A stretch of 64,000 bases of DNA, from the NCBI GenBank assembly GCA_964387885.1, contig CAYLYZ010000017.1:1-64000 (forward strand), given 5' to 3'. This DNA comes from JABGPL01 sp964387885. Its GTDB lineage: Bacteria > Electryoneota > AABM5-125-24 > Hatepunaeales > Hatepunaeaceae. Below the pieces are notes generated by a model. It was given only the letters and a program-made list of their open reading frames with translations. It made no database searches and had not been told where the DNA came from. Position 1 is the stretch's first letter, and each line of letters begins with the position of its first letter. Shown here piece after piece: positions 25,701 through 33,932 of this stretch. The translations under genes and the position numbers were made by a program.

Positions 25701-26319
25701 CTATTCACCAATCGAACGATTGGGTGATTCCCGATTGGGAGTTGTAGTACCGACCGGTGAGAATATGAGTTTACTACTTTTGGGTGAGGGTTATTCAGGC
25801 TGCGAAGTGGGTGTTTATGCCGATGGTTTGTTGGTCGGCAGCGGTCATTTTACTGGTGATGTCTGCGGGGTAGCAGTTTGGGGAGACGATCCTACAACGG
25901 AGGAAATCGATGGTGCACTGCCCGGTCAACTTCTCGAACTTATTGTGAATAACGATTCCGGTGACGTGGGAGCTGAATATAACACGCTTCAAGGTGAATC
26001 AACCTATACAAAAGACGGATTCTGGGCAGTACAACTTGAGGATTCACAGGCACCTTCTCAATTTGGGATTAGTGAGATCTATCCTAATCCGTTCAACGCG
26101 ATGTTGAACCTTCGATTCGAGATGTCACATTCTGCTCAAATAACCATAGGTGTTTATGATATCAGTGGTCGGTTGGTGGAACAGTTGGTGAGCGATGAAT
26201 GGACAGCTGGCCATCATAAGCTCAGATGGGATGCGAGTTTAATTTCAGCAGGGGTATATTTAGTACTTATGGAGGCACCCGGTTTCAGTGCAGTCAGGAA
26301 GGCCTTATTGGTGAAATAG
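22714..26319 (+). CDS. Giant T9SS-exported propeller protein (family member 1)
   Basis: A 1201-residue secreted protein. Signal peptide residues 1-24; GAGG ribosome-binding site. Order: Ig-like region; 'FGPRRDEQGE' motif near residue 75; first propeller about 85-340; carboxypeptidase-regulatory-like domain about 402-485 ('GTVIDAATDEPLEGV'); second, highly conserved propeller about 520-770 ('NNREPLIYVLNRDQELVDQ', 'GISPCNNLAWD'); two 'GWNMVS/GWQMVSYYPR' modules about 829-992; T9SS sorting domain about 1118-1201 ('IYPNPFNAMLNLRF', 'SAGVYLVLM'). Two paralogs lie at 58268-61756 and 61877-64000. No enzyme motif was recognised; adhesion or surface scaffolding is a guess. Confidence 0.88.
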   Translation: MRFSFSYLLAILAVFLPYSATFGQVSVDRIGFATVLEQEAVYETEINLHNAGDEAVPFNVRIRKMNREEERRFGPRRDEQGETLSEHELEYPYTAGLAWDAEEEIMYGSHVTEARIVGYRWNGEEITEVTVDFVAEGIQANMLVALAYYEGVLHTFYWSQALIYRYDVEGNQLESIETQWDDELTYGLGLAIDPENAHLYMTAFHNAGAHCDMKIYDINDDYNQIGYIDGIENMGEVRDADVRNRLNWVPEHEDGHLWVYERNQAEVQDGAIGPDTPPYHAWQLDIIPGEEGIWEYEVIDHFEVESDAWSNGISHDGENLWIGNRNSNLVRIIDDGLSEAKWIEIEPRSGEVPADQEITLEVFIEPVELEDGVYEQLVRIGFDDPAGTVIEMSVVMSLETPTANVSGTVIDAATDEPLEGVRGDLDYYLISRFTDEEGGYSIENLPMGEFVMTFTHPDYMPASVEVVIEEGGDIVADAEMLHGEFNPDREFIRQSLAPDDDIHVLFDVSNDGNAPVEYSSERRLIGDADTDPWELRASVPAGIITEDSRIQGAVFIDDLFYVPGANNREPLIYVLNRDQELVDQYDQLGEGRYGYKDIATDGEIIWGSGERNIYGFNTDGEEIVSFDSGISPCNNLAWDSDREILWASGTTTDILGFDREGNQVAEISRHEYRVYGLAYWPDDPDGYQLYIFHKINDVGDLMVAKIDIENDQAMDVANLQHDIGGVAQGCFITNEYDIYSWVFMGVANNGGEDRIDIWQLDVRKDWFLLDPIEGVIEANESQEFDLHLNATDLPVADFEGEIVFSHNGLGSQAIIPVIMNVEAGRMQSERTLQLAFGWNMVSVNLQPNEEDVTVLTRPLVDAEVLEMMKDGAGHFYNPQFNFNNIPGWSVEQGYLMKLTEDAELTLEGETVLADDPIQLQDGWQMVSYYPRRPIDAILALSGIVDQLELAKDAAGHFYNPQFRFSNIGDMREGQGYLMKVSEDVELVYNLEDERNAYSPIERLGDSRLGVVVPTGENMSLLLLGEGYSGCEVGVYADGLLVGSGHFTGDVCGVAVWGDDPTTEEIDGALPGQLLELIVNNDSGDVGAEYNTLQGESTYTKDGFWAVQLEDSQAPSQFGISEIYPNPFNAMLNLRFEMSHSAQITIGVYDISGRLVEQLVSDEWTAGHHKLRWDASLISAGVYLVLMEAPGFSAVRKALLVK

Positions 26320-26331
26320 ATCAATGTCGGT

Positions 26332-26422
26332 GTAGGTCGGATTCTTAATTCGACAATTTCCCGATCACACCGCAATTCGGTGATCCTACACAAAGGTTCG
26401 ACGGAATAAGATTCCGCCCTAC
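26332..26422. repeat. Paired-hairpin element, copy 6
   Basis: GTCGGATTCTTAATTCGAC and ACGGAATAAGATTCCGCC ends with GTAGG/CCTAC borders, directly after the stop of the giant secreted protein. It could terminate that transcript. Confidence 0.75.
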
Positions 26423-26471
26423 ACGGCTTCATCCTGCCTCGCAGGAATGAAGAGGAAAGGAATCATTGCAA

Positions 26472-26521
26472 TGAAAAAGGGATTGGAAATCAGCAAATTT
26501 ATTGCTGAACTCCAATCCCTT
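26472..26521 (-). terminator. Hairpin terminator of the peptide transporter operon
   Basis: A long interrupted stem: AAGGGATTGGA (26477-26487) pairs with TCCAATCCCTT (26511-26521), and inside it CAGCAA pairs with TTGCTG. On the minus strand the stem is followed by CTTTTTC, a short U-run, as expected for an intrinsic terminator downstream of the ATPase gene ending at 26575. Confidence 0.7.
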
Positions 26522-26574
26522 ATCTCCCTCACCCATCCGGATTAATTCCGATAAGGTGGATTTAATCTAAATAC

Positions 26575-27588
26575 CTACCTCACATAAGGACAGGCAACAC
26601 TTCTGTTACTACCCATATCCTCAAGTTTCGGTGTATATGTCGCGCATTCTGCCTTCGCTATTGGGCATCTCGTCCGGAAGGGACATCCCGATGGTTTTGC
26701 CAGTGGACTTGGGATGTCACCGGTCAGGATTGTTCGCTTGCGGTCCTTTGCGCCTTTTGGATCAGGTAGTGGGACTGCTGAAAGCAGTGCTTTTGAATAC
26801 GGGTGTTTTGGGTCGTTGTAGATAACGTCGGATGGACCGATCTCTACTAGATGTCCCAGGTACATCACTGCAATCCTACCGGAAATATGTTCAACAACTG
26901 ATAAGTCATGAGCGATGAACAGGAAGCTCAGATTAAATTCTGCTTCGAGGTCTTCGAGCAGATTAATTACCTGTGCCTGAATGGAAACATCGAGCGCAGA
27001 TACCGGCTCGTCGGCTACAATGACCTTTGGATTGGTCGCAAGGGCACGAGCGATTCCGATTCTCTGCCTTTGACCACCTGAGAATTCGTGAGGATAACGC
27101 TGTGACTGTTCCGGATTTAGTCCGACCTTATCAAGCAACCAACCGACACGCTCGACACGTTCAGCTCTGGTCATATTTGTATGAATCAACAGGGGTTCTT
27201 CGACAATCTTCATAACAGTCAAGCGTGGATTAAGAGAAGCAAATGGATCCTGGAAAATCATTTGTACATGAGAACGATAAGGTCTCATATTTTTCTTGGA
27301 CAGCTTCATCACGTCGACAGGTCCCTCTTCGAGGTTGTATATTACCTCACCACCAAGATCTACATCTGGAGCAATTGATTTTAGAATGTTAATTATTGCC
27401 CTGCCAACAGTAGTTTTCCCACAACCGGATTCACCGACCATTCCGAGGGTTTCACCACCCATTAGATCGAATGTGACATGCTCGACTGCTCGAACTTCCG
27501 CAACCTTTCCAAGGAATAGTCCCCCGAAAATCGGAAACTTGACTGATAAGTCTTTTACTTCAATTATGGGCTTTTGAATGGCCGCCAT
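26575..27588 (-). CDS. Oligopeptide ABC transporter ATPase, OppF/DppF type
   Basis: A 337-residue ATPase. Walker A 'GESGCGKTT', signature 'FSGGQRQRIGIARAL' and Walker B 'VIVADEPVSALD' are complete; the C-terminal oligopeptide-transporter domain ends with 'CPFRTRCPIAKAECA', the Cys-rich 4Fe-4S-type motif typical of OppD/F and DppD/F. An additional 'FPIFGGLFLGKVAEVRAV' near the N-terminus is the DppF-style insert. It is the distal gene of the five-gene transporter operon. In E. coli YejF both ATPase halves are one protein; here they are two genes. Confidence 0.92.
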   Translation of the reverse strand: MAAIQKPIIEVKDLSVKFPIFGGLFLGKVAEVRAVEHVTFDLMGGETLGMVGESGCGKTTVGRAIINILKSIAPDVDLGGEVIYNLEEGPVDVMKLSKKNMRPYRSHVQMIFQDPFASLNPRLTVMKIVEEPLLIHTNMTRAERVERVGWLLDKVGLNPEQSQRYPHEFSGGQRQRIGIARALATNPKVIVADEPVSALDVSIQAQVINLLEDLEAEFNLSFLFIAHDLSVVEHISGRIAVMYLGHLVEIGPSDVIYNDPKHPYSKALLSAVPLPDPKGAKDRKRTILTGDIPSPLAKPSGCPFRTRCPIAKAECATYTPKLEDMGSNRSVACPYVR

Positions 27589-27608
27589 TTATATTACCTC
27601 AATCAATA

Positions 27609-28610
27609 TCAGGAAAAAAGGTGACACCGAACCAACCGTCCGGGCTTAACTTCACGCAACTCAGGCTCACTTCGACTGCACTCTGGCTTAACCTGATCAC
27701 AGCGGTTTGAGAACTTACATCCGGGTGGCAGATTAATAATGCTGGGAACTGTTCCGGGAATATTATACAGCCGTTTCTTAGTTTGAAGATCAGGACGCGG
27801 TAAAGAATGCAACAGACCTTTGGTGTAAGGATGTAGTGGTTCTTCAAACAGTGGTTCAATAGCTGACATCTCCTGTATCATACCACCATACATAACTATG
27901 ACTCTTTGGCAAGTCTCGGCAACAACTGCCAGATCGTGCGTAATCAGCATGATCGCAGCCCCTTTACGCCGTTCCTTCACCATCATCATCAGGTCAAGGA
28001 TCTGAGCCTGAATGGTCACATCAAGGGCTGTGGTGGGTTCGTCAGCAATTAAAAGGGCTGGATCGCATGCAAGAGCAATTGCGATCATAACCCGCTGTCT
28101 CATGCCTCCCGAGAATTGATGCGGGTAATCATCCATCCGTTTAGCAGCATCGGGAATTCCTACCTGTTCAAGCATTGAAACAGCATGATCGAAAACTCTG
28201 TCTGGTGAAACGAAATTGTGATAGCCTATAATCTCTTTAATCTGCATCCCAATCGTATAGACCGGATTCAGGGAGGTCATTGGTTCCTGGAAGATCATCG
28301 CAATTTCACGTCCTCGAATTCTGTATAATTCGCTGAGAGGAACATTCAAAAGGTCCATATCCTGAAATATTGCCTGACCGGCTAAAATTTCTCCCGGAGG
28401 ATTTGGGATGAGGCGAATAAGTGAAAGTGCCGTAACCGATTTTCCGGAACCGGATTCACCGACGATGCCAAAAACTTCACCTTTCTTTATTTGAAAGTCA
28501 ACACCATCGACTGCCTTGGCTGTCCCCGCCTCCGTGTGGAAGTGGGTTTTCAAACCTCGAACGTCTAAGAGAACATCGTCCTTTACAGGTGCCCAGTTTT
28601 GTTTATCCAT
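27609..28610 (-). CDS. Oligopeptide ABC transporter ATPase, OppD/DppD type
   Basis: A 333-residue ATPase, partner of the preceding entry, which starts 20 bases downstream of it. Walker A 'GESGSGKSV', Q-loop 'AMIFQEPMTSLNPV', signature 'FSGGMRQRVMIAIAL', Walker B 'LLIADEPTTALD' and a C-terminal 'CKFSNRCDQVKPEC' motif. The pair drives peptide import through the two permeases encoded upstream. It is separated from the permease genes by 207 bases of palindromic repeats, the only large gap in the operon. Confidence 0.92.
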   Translation of the reverse strand: MDKQNWAPVKDDVLLDVRGLKTHFHTEAGTAKAVDGVDFQIKKGEVFGIVGESGSGKSVTALSLIRLIPNPPGEILAGQAIFQDMDLLNVPLSELYRIRGREIAMIFQEPMTSLNPVYTIGMQIKEIIGYHNFVSPDRVFDHAVSMLEQVGIPDAAKRMDDYPHQFSGGMRQRVMIAIALACDPALLIADEPTTALDVTIQAQILDLMMMVKERRKGAAIMLITHDLAVVAETCQRVIVMYGGMIQEMSAIEPLFEEPLHPYTKGLLHSLPRPDLQTKKRLYNIPGTVPSIINLPPGCKFSNRCDQVKPECSRSEPELREVKPGRLVRCHLFS

Positions 28611-28639
28611 TTGCTGAACTTCAGTATTAATTAATTTAC

Positions 28640-28815
28640 AGCTTCTTTTTAGTGGTGTCAGGTGTCCTCACCTGACACATCATTAGTTTTTTTCGTCAGG
28701 TGAGGACACCTGACGACACTCTCAAATCAGGTGAGGACACCTGACGACACTCTCAAATCAGGTGAGGACACCTGCGACACTCTCAAACCAGGCAGGGACG
28801 CCTGACCTACTGTCA
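28640..28815. repeat. 31-bp tandem palindromic repeats inside the operon
   Basis: Units start at 28696, 28727 and 28758 (the last lacks a base), followed by a diverged unit at 28788. Each contains the palindrome TCAGGTGAGGACACCTGA plus CGACACTCTCAAA. A facing copy (GTGTCAGGTGTCCTCACCTGACAC) lies at about 28655-28678. As RNA this forms several strong hairpins between the permease and ATPase genes. The same palindrome family occurs near 6410, 20105 and 56370. Confidence 0.85.
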
Positions 28816-28817
28816 GT

Positions 28818-29879
28818 TTACCGCAGTCGTGAGAATTCACGCGGATCAAAGGCCTGCCTCACAGATTCACCGATAAATACAACCATTAGCAGCGTACAAA
28901 ACATAGCACCAAGAGGGAATAGAATCAACCACCACGTGAAAATGTTAGCCATTCCCTGGTTCACGAGCTCTCCCCATGATGGAGTGGGAGGTTGGAGACC
29001 GAAACCGAGATAATCAAGACTGACAAGTGAACCAATCCCACCAACAATAGTAAATGGCAGGAACGTAATAATCGGGACAAGTGCATTTGGAAGAATATGT
29101 TTGAAGACAATCGTCTTATCGGTTGCCCCCATTGCGATAGCTGCGTGAACGTAATCCTTGGATTTTTCACGATAAAACTCACCACGCATAAAATATGTCA
29201 TTCCGATCCAACTCGTCAGACAGAGCAAGAAGACAAGGAGAACAAAATCCGGTCTCAGTACAGAGCTAATAATGATAACAATATAGAGCATCGGTATTGA
29301 TCCCCATATCTCTATAAATCGCTGCATCAGGATGTCGTATCTACCACCAAAATAGCCAAGAGACGCTCCGACTGAAACACCAATTAAGTATCCTATAGTG
29401 GTCACCAGTAGCGAGAATGAAAGCGAAATATTGAATCCGTAGGCAAGTCTCACAAATACGTCACGACCTCTGTCATCAGTGCCAAACCAATGATCTCTCG
29501 ATGGTGGATTGGGAGGAGTACCTGACGGATCGGTCAAACTCTCTAATGGTCCAAATGGATACAGTGGCATTAACACCCAATTGTCCTGATTCTCTGTTTC
29601 AAACTGCTTCTGTAAATCCCGATAATTTGCTTCACCGTACAAATCTTGTCCGAATTCCTTTCCCGGATAATAATTCGTGACTGGAAAATAATATTTACCA
29701 TCGTATTTAACGATTAACGCCTTATGATTAAAAACCAATGGGCAGAAGAAGGACGCTATGTAAAGCGCAAGTATTACTAAGAAACTATAGTAACCACGCT
29801 TGAGGGAACGAAATCTGCGGAGACGTTTTTGTAAAAGCGATTCAGATTGGTATGTGTTTTTTTGTTTTTTGAGAGCCAT
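28818..29879 (-). CDS. yejE: Peptide ABC transporter permease, YejE-like
   Basis: A 353-residue membrane permease. It has the long YejE-type periplasmic insert after the first helix ('KYDGKYYFPVTNYYPGKEFG' onward, residues about 60-130) containing 'HWFGTDDRGRDVFVR', then five helices and the EAA-loop 'AAIAMGATDKTIVFKHILPNALVPI', which contacts the ATPase. YejABEF imports peptides, including microcin C in enterobacteria. The preference for YejE over DppC/OppC rests on the insert. It starts 10 bases after the YejB stop. Confidence 0.88.
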   Translation of the reverse strand: MALKKQKNTYQSESLLQKRLRRFRSLKRGYYSFLVILALYIASFFCPLVFNHKALIVKYDGKYYFPVTNYYPGKEFGQDLYGEANYRDLQKQFETENQDNWVLMPLYPFGPLESLTDPSGTPPNPPSRDHWFGTDDRGRDVFVRLAYGFNISLSFSLLVTTIGYLIGVSVGASLGYFGGRYDILMQRFIEIWGSIPMLYIVIIISSVLRPDFVLLVFLLCLTSWIGMTYFMRGEFYREKSKDYVHAAIAMGATDKTIVFKHILPNALVPIITFLPFTIVGGIGSLVSLDYLGFGLQPPTPSWGELVNQGMANIFTWWLILFPLGAMFCTLLMVVFIGESVRQAFDPREFSRLR

Positions 29880-29888
29880 TTATAATTC

Positions 29889-30968
29889 CTATTTAAATCT
29901 GATTCGCGGATCAACAATAGCATATACAACGTCCGAGATGAGATTAGCAATCAGCCTGATAATTCCTCCAACTACCAGAAAACCGAGCGCGATCGGATAA
30001 TCTCTCGTGAGAATTGCATTGTATCCAAGCAGACCCATTCCGTTAATGTTAAAGGTCTTTTCGATCAAGAATGACCCGGCGAGAAAAAGACCGATCAAAC
30101 CTCCAATACCGGTGGCAAGGGGAATCAATGAATTCCGCATTGCGTGAACAAAGATTACCCGTTTCTCTGCAAGTCCCTTTGCAAATGCAGTTCGAACATA
30201 ATCCTGCCCCATGTTCTCCATTAGTGCGTTCTTCATCATAACTGTCATCATTGCAAAACTGGTGATTGTCCAGGCTATTGCCGGCAAAACCGTATGGTGA
30301 ACCTTGTCAGTTATCTTGCCCCAGAAACTCAGACTATCATAGTTTTCGCTTGTAAACTCGCCAAGTGGAAACACATCCCAGAAACTTCCACCACCAAGAA
30401 GAACTAACAACACTGCACCTAAAGCCCACCCTGGTATCGAGTATCCAATAAATACAAGAATGCTCGATGCTGTATCAAACGGTGATCCGTGCTTGATCGC
30501 CTTTGCAACACCCAGTGGAATGCAGATGGAATAACTGAGAATAACACCAATCAATCCGAAGTAAAGCGAAATTGGTATTCTTTGCTTTATTAAATCCCAT
30601 ACAGGTTCAGCATAGTAATAGGAAGTTCCGAGGTCTAACTTTATGACATTCCATAGCCAATGGACATAGCGCATATGAATTGGTTTATCCATACCATAGA
30701 ACTTCTTCATTTCCGCCATGGCTTCTTCAGGAATCTCCATGCCACCAGTATCAGTTCCACCACCTGAACTCATTCCGGCATCGGAAGTAGCACCTAATTG
30801 CCCGGCACCTCCCATACTTGCCATCCCGGACCGAAGTTTCATGATTTCCTGTTCGAGAGGTCCTCCCGGAACGATCTGGAGAACAAAGAAGAATATGATC
30901 GTGATTCCAAGAAATGTAGGAATCATGAGCAATATTCGTCGTATGAAATAACTGGTCAGTCCACCCAT
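29889..30968 (-). CDS. yejB: Peptide ABC transporter permease, YejB-like
   Basis: A 359-residue permease. 'FIRRILLMIPTFLGITIIFFFV' is the first helix and 'QIVPGGPLEQEIM' the YejB-type motif after it. A Gly/Ser/Met-rich low-complexity insert (about residues 45-75) precedes the 'YGMDKPIHMRYVHWLWNVIKLDLG' segment. The coupling EAA-loop is 'TAFAKGLAEKRVIFVHAMRNSLIPL'. It forms the inner-membrane channel with the YejE-like protein. The insert is unusual in composition but stays in frame. Confidence 0.88.
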   Translation of the reverse strand: MGGLTSYFIRRILLMIPTFLGITIIFFFVLQIVPGGPLEQEIMKLRSGMASMGGAGQLGATSDAGMSSGGGTDTGGMEIPEEAMAEMKKFYGMDKPIHMRYVHWLWNVIKLDLGTSYYYAEPVWDLIKQRIPISLYFGLIGVILSYSICIPLGVAKAIKHGSPFDTASSILVFIGYSIPGWALGAVLLVLLGGGSFWDVFPLGEFTSENYDSLSFWGKITDKVHHTVLPAIAWTITSFAMMTVMMKNALMENMGQDYVRTAFAKGLAEKRVIFVHAMRNSLIPLATGIGGLIGLFLAGSFLIEKTFNINGMGLLGYNAILTRDYPIALGFLVVGGIIRLIANLISDVVYAIVDPRIRFK

Positions 30969-31032
30969 CTATTGTACCCTTTTATTGCAGAGTTTACTTT
31001 TTCTCAACTGAAACGAACTGTGGTTTCTCGAG

Positions 31033-32991
31033 TTACAATCCCTTGACTTCGTAATTCCGACCATGCTTTTTGTTGTATTCAGGCCAATACATCATCTCAG
31101 TCTCACCTACTTCAAGTTGAATACTTTCGTCCTCTCTTGCCTCATTCATCAATTTCTCTTTCTCAGGATCAATCCACCAGTAAGCGATAATTGAAGCCCA
31201 ATCACTTGTACGGGTGAAATAGAAATCGGGATGTCCGAACTTATTCCAGTACAGAATCCGGTGGAATGGCGCATACCAGGCAAGAGCATAAGGTTGGATA
31301 TCCATTAGTATACTATCTAATTCACGTATCATTTCAACACGTTTGCCAAAATCAAACTCAACATTGTAGTCTTTACAGATTTCGTCTATTCTCTCATTCT
31401 TTACGCCGGAAAGATTTGTAGTATTATCCGGATCAGCAGTCCAGGAGGACCATGAGCTCTCAGGATTGGGGAAAAACAGACCAGTCCAGGATTGCCAATG
31501 TATCTTGAATTTCCTTTCGTTCACCATTTTAAACATCGTTGGACCGGTTGATTGCCTGATGTTCAATTTAATGCCGACTTTCATTAAATCTTCCTGAAAA
31601 ACTGTTAAAATTCTCTCCAATCCTTTTGAACCAAACATCAAATCAAGCACAAAGACTTCGCCTTTGTCATTAACCAGCAAACCTTCCTGATTCCGGTTTT
31701 TCCACCCACATTCTGCTAACAATGCAACTGCCTTATCCGGATCATACCTGTATTTTGGATTATCGGGGTTCTCATAGACACCGCCGGGATGGTAGCTATC
31801 TGTATGTAAATACTCGTTGAAAAATAGTTGGTCGATGAGTTTTTGGCGGTTCATTAAATATGAGATTGCCTGTCGCATTCGTTTGTCATCAAATGGTGGT
31901 TTTCGCATGTTAAACGTCAAGCCCTGAACGCCTTGTGGGTCATCATTATATATTTTACGTCTCTGAATTGTCCCTTGCTTCACACCTGGAATTTCCGGGA
32001 CTTCTTCTACCCACCATTGAGCACGACCAACTTGATAGAAATCAGTTTCACCTTTCTTGAATCTCTCAAATATCAGGCGTTCATCGGTAACAACTTTGAA
32101 CTTAAGGAACTCAAAATTATAAGCACTGCCGTCTTCTGGGTCTTCCTCTTCCCAGTGGTTCCAACGTCGTTTCGCTGTTAATGACCTTCCCTTTATAATT
32201 TTGGATTCATCCAGTTCGTAAACTCCACTTCCAGGAACCATCTTGAACTGGTAGGCTTTCATGTATTCTGAGGCCGTTATATTACCAATGTACTTTGCCG
32301 GTAAAATATTCATCCCACCGAAGTAAATGAAGAATTTCCAGTTAAGCTCCTTACATTTTACACTAACAAGGTAGGGGCTTTCTGCTACGGGTTCTTCATA
32401 CTTTTCCCATAGAATGTTAGAGTAAGGGGCAAGAATTCCCGGATCAATCCGGAGTTTCCATGTAGCAATAACATCAGCAGATGTCACTCGACTGCCATCT
32501 GAAAATCGTGCATTTGGGTTAATTCTGAAACGGAAGGTCATCTTGTCTTCTGAAATCTGCCAGTGAGTTGCCAGAGCCGGAACGATCTCCATTGTCTGGG
32601 AGTGTATTCCAGTTAAACTCTCATAGACAAGGTTTCCCATAATAAACATGAAAGCGCTGTTTGCATCTTTACCAACCGTTCTTAGTGTGGAGGGAAATTC
32701 ATATAGTGACATTCTAAGCGTTCCACCTTTAACAGCACGTTTATCAGCAATTGACAGGGCATCGTCATTGGATAACCAGCCTTCACCGGTAAATCCTTCA
32801 CCACCCATTTCAGCTGTAACATCAGGCAAAGCGCCTGGAGGCAATTCTTCGAGGGTTACTTCTGTATTGATGACTTTTTCTTCGGTTGTCTCTGTAGTCT
32901 CTTTATCACCACCGCCACAACCAAAAACCATAAAACTGATAACTGTAAAAGCAAGTAGTATCCTCAAAAAGAGAGAATCTGATCGGCGCAT
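31033..32991 (-). CDS. yejA: Peptide-binding lipoprotein, SBP family 5 (YejA-like)
   Basis: A 652-residue solute-binding protein. A lipoprotein signal with lipobox VFGC (Cys25) is followed by an acidic linker and then the family 5 domain: 'GGTLRMSLYEFPSTL' near residue 85, 'IVPALATHWQISEDKMTFRFRINPNARFSDG' (SBP_bac_5 signature), and 'YRYDPDKAVALLAECGWKN'. A CAGGAGGGG ribosome-binding site lies immediately upstream. It captures peptides in the periplasm for the YejBE channel. It is the first gene of the transporter operon; the TPR lipoprotein 189 bases upstream may be separate. Confidence 0.9.
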   Translation of the reverse strand: MRRSDSLFLRILLAFTVISFMVFGCGGGDKETTETTEEKVINTEVTLEELPPGALPDVTAEMGGEGFTGEGWLSNDDALSIADKRAVKGGTLRMSLYEFPSTLRTVGKDANSAFMFIMGNLVYESLTGIHSQTMEIVPALATHWQISEDKMTFRFRINPNARFSDGSRVTSADVIATWKLRIDPGILAPYSNILWEKYEEPVAESPYLVSVKCKELNWKFFIYFGGMNILPAKYIGNITASEYMKAYQFKMVPGSGVYELDESKIIKGRSLTAKRRWNHWEEEDPEDGSAYNFEFLKFKVVTDERLIFERFKKGETDFYQVGRAQWWVEEVPEIPGVKQGTIQRRKIYNDDPQGVQGLTFNMRKPPFDDKRMRQAISYLMNRQKLIDQLFFNEYLHTDSYHPGGVYENPDNPKYRYDPDKAVALLAECGWKNRNQEGLLVNDKGEVFVLDLMFGSKGLERILTVFQEDLMKVGIKLNIRQSTGPTMFKMVNERKFKIHWQSWTGLFFPNPESSWSSWTADPDNTTNLSGVKNERIDEICKDYNVEFDFGKRVEMIRELDSILMDIQPYALAWYAPFHRILYWNKFGHPDFYFTRTSDWASIIAYWWIDPEKEKLMNEAREDESIQLEVGETEMMYWPEYNKKHGRNYEVKGL

Positions 32992-33180
32992 TACCCCTCC
33001 TGGTATCCTATATCGAAAGTTAAATTAACAAACTTGAATCCTTATCACTCAACCTTCACAAAGGACTATTAATTGAATGATCAAGACTAAGTAAATTAAA
33101 CAACCTAAGGCTGTGAAACAAGCTTTCTGTAGGGTAACCGTTCAACCTCGTGATAATAATCTTATTTATCAATTATGGTC

Positions 33181-33810
33181 TTATGGTTTGAAGATAATGG
33201 TATCGATTCCACCGAGAGAATCGAGGAGAGTTCTTTGTTGGATTATTGATTCGATCTGGACTAATCTCATCCTTACTTCAATTTGTTCGGTATCAATAGC
33301 ATTTGCAGCTTTATACCAGACGTAAGCTGAATCAAGATTTCCTCTCAGCAGATGAAAACTCGCATGGTTTTCCAAAATGCTGAAATCCCAGGGTGCCAAT
33401 TCTGCAGCTTTACTACTGAATTCTAAAGCCTGATCGATATTGATATCTTTTTGGGCAGGTCCATATTGATAAGCTATTTGACTCAGTTCATAATAGGTAC
33501 GGGCGTAATCGGGAAACTGTATTACACTGTCAGTCAGGATTCTGATAGCTGAGGTAGGATCGTCGGAAACTACAGTACGACAATAAGCGAGCCTGACAAT
33601 CAGCTCAGGATCTTGTTCATTTATCTCAAACACCTTCTCGAGTAAAGGCAATGCATCTTCGTAATTACCCATATCATAAAGCTCGAATCCTTTGATTCGT
33701 GCTTCTTCCAGTGAAATCTCACAACCTGTACCAAAAAAAACACCGAGTATTAAGATTATTCTTATAATTCTCAAATGATATCTCCAATATTTAATAGAGT
33801 CAGATCTCAT
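33181..33810 (-). CDS. TPR-repeat lipoprotein
   Basis: A 209-residue protein with a hydrophobic N-terminus and lipobox GTGC (Cys30). About four TPR motifs follow: 'RIKGFELYDMGNYEDALPLL', 'PELIVRLAYCRTVVSDDPTSAIRIL', 'ARTYYELSQIAYQYG...QALEFSSKAAELAP' and 'FSILENHASFHLLRGNLDSAYVWYKAA'. Such proteins act as scaffolds at the inner face of the outer membrane; the partner is unknown. It is upstream of the peptide transporter and co-oriented. Confidence 0.85.
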   Translation of the reverse strand: MRSDSIKYWRYHLRIIRIILILGVFFGTGCEISLEEARIKGFELYDMGNYEDALPLLEKVFEINEQDPELIVRLAYCRTVVSDDPTSAIRILTDSVIQFPDYARTYYELSQIAYQYGPAQKDINIDQALEFSSKAAELAPWDFSILENHASFHLLRGNLDSAYVWYKAANAIDTEQIEVRMRLVQIESIIQQRTLLDSLGGIDTIIFKP

Positions 33811-33846
33811 TCTCGCCTGACAGTTAAATTATGCATTTCAACTCAA

Positions 33847-33917
33847 TGGGGAGGACGGACATTCCTGTCCGTCTTCGGAGGATCAAGATCAGCGGACAGA
33901 AATGTCCGCACTCCCCA
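33847..33917. repeat. GGACGGACATTCC/GCGGACAG palindromic element
   Basis: A 71-bp element with TGGGGAG/CTCCCCA ends, containing GGACGGACATTCCTGTCC and GCGGACAGAAATGTCCGC palindromes. A second copy is at 37483-37553 and a half copy near 40317-40345. It fills the gap between the RlmB-type and TPR genes. Confidence 0.75.
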
Positions 33918-33932
33918 GTTTTAGGTAGATTA

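Noticed and set aside
28640..28815. Candidate CRISPR array (31-bp units)
   Set aside because: Units follow each other directly with no spacers; the palindrome is a dispersed family.
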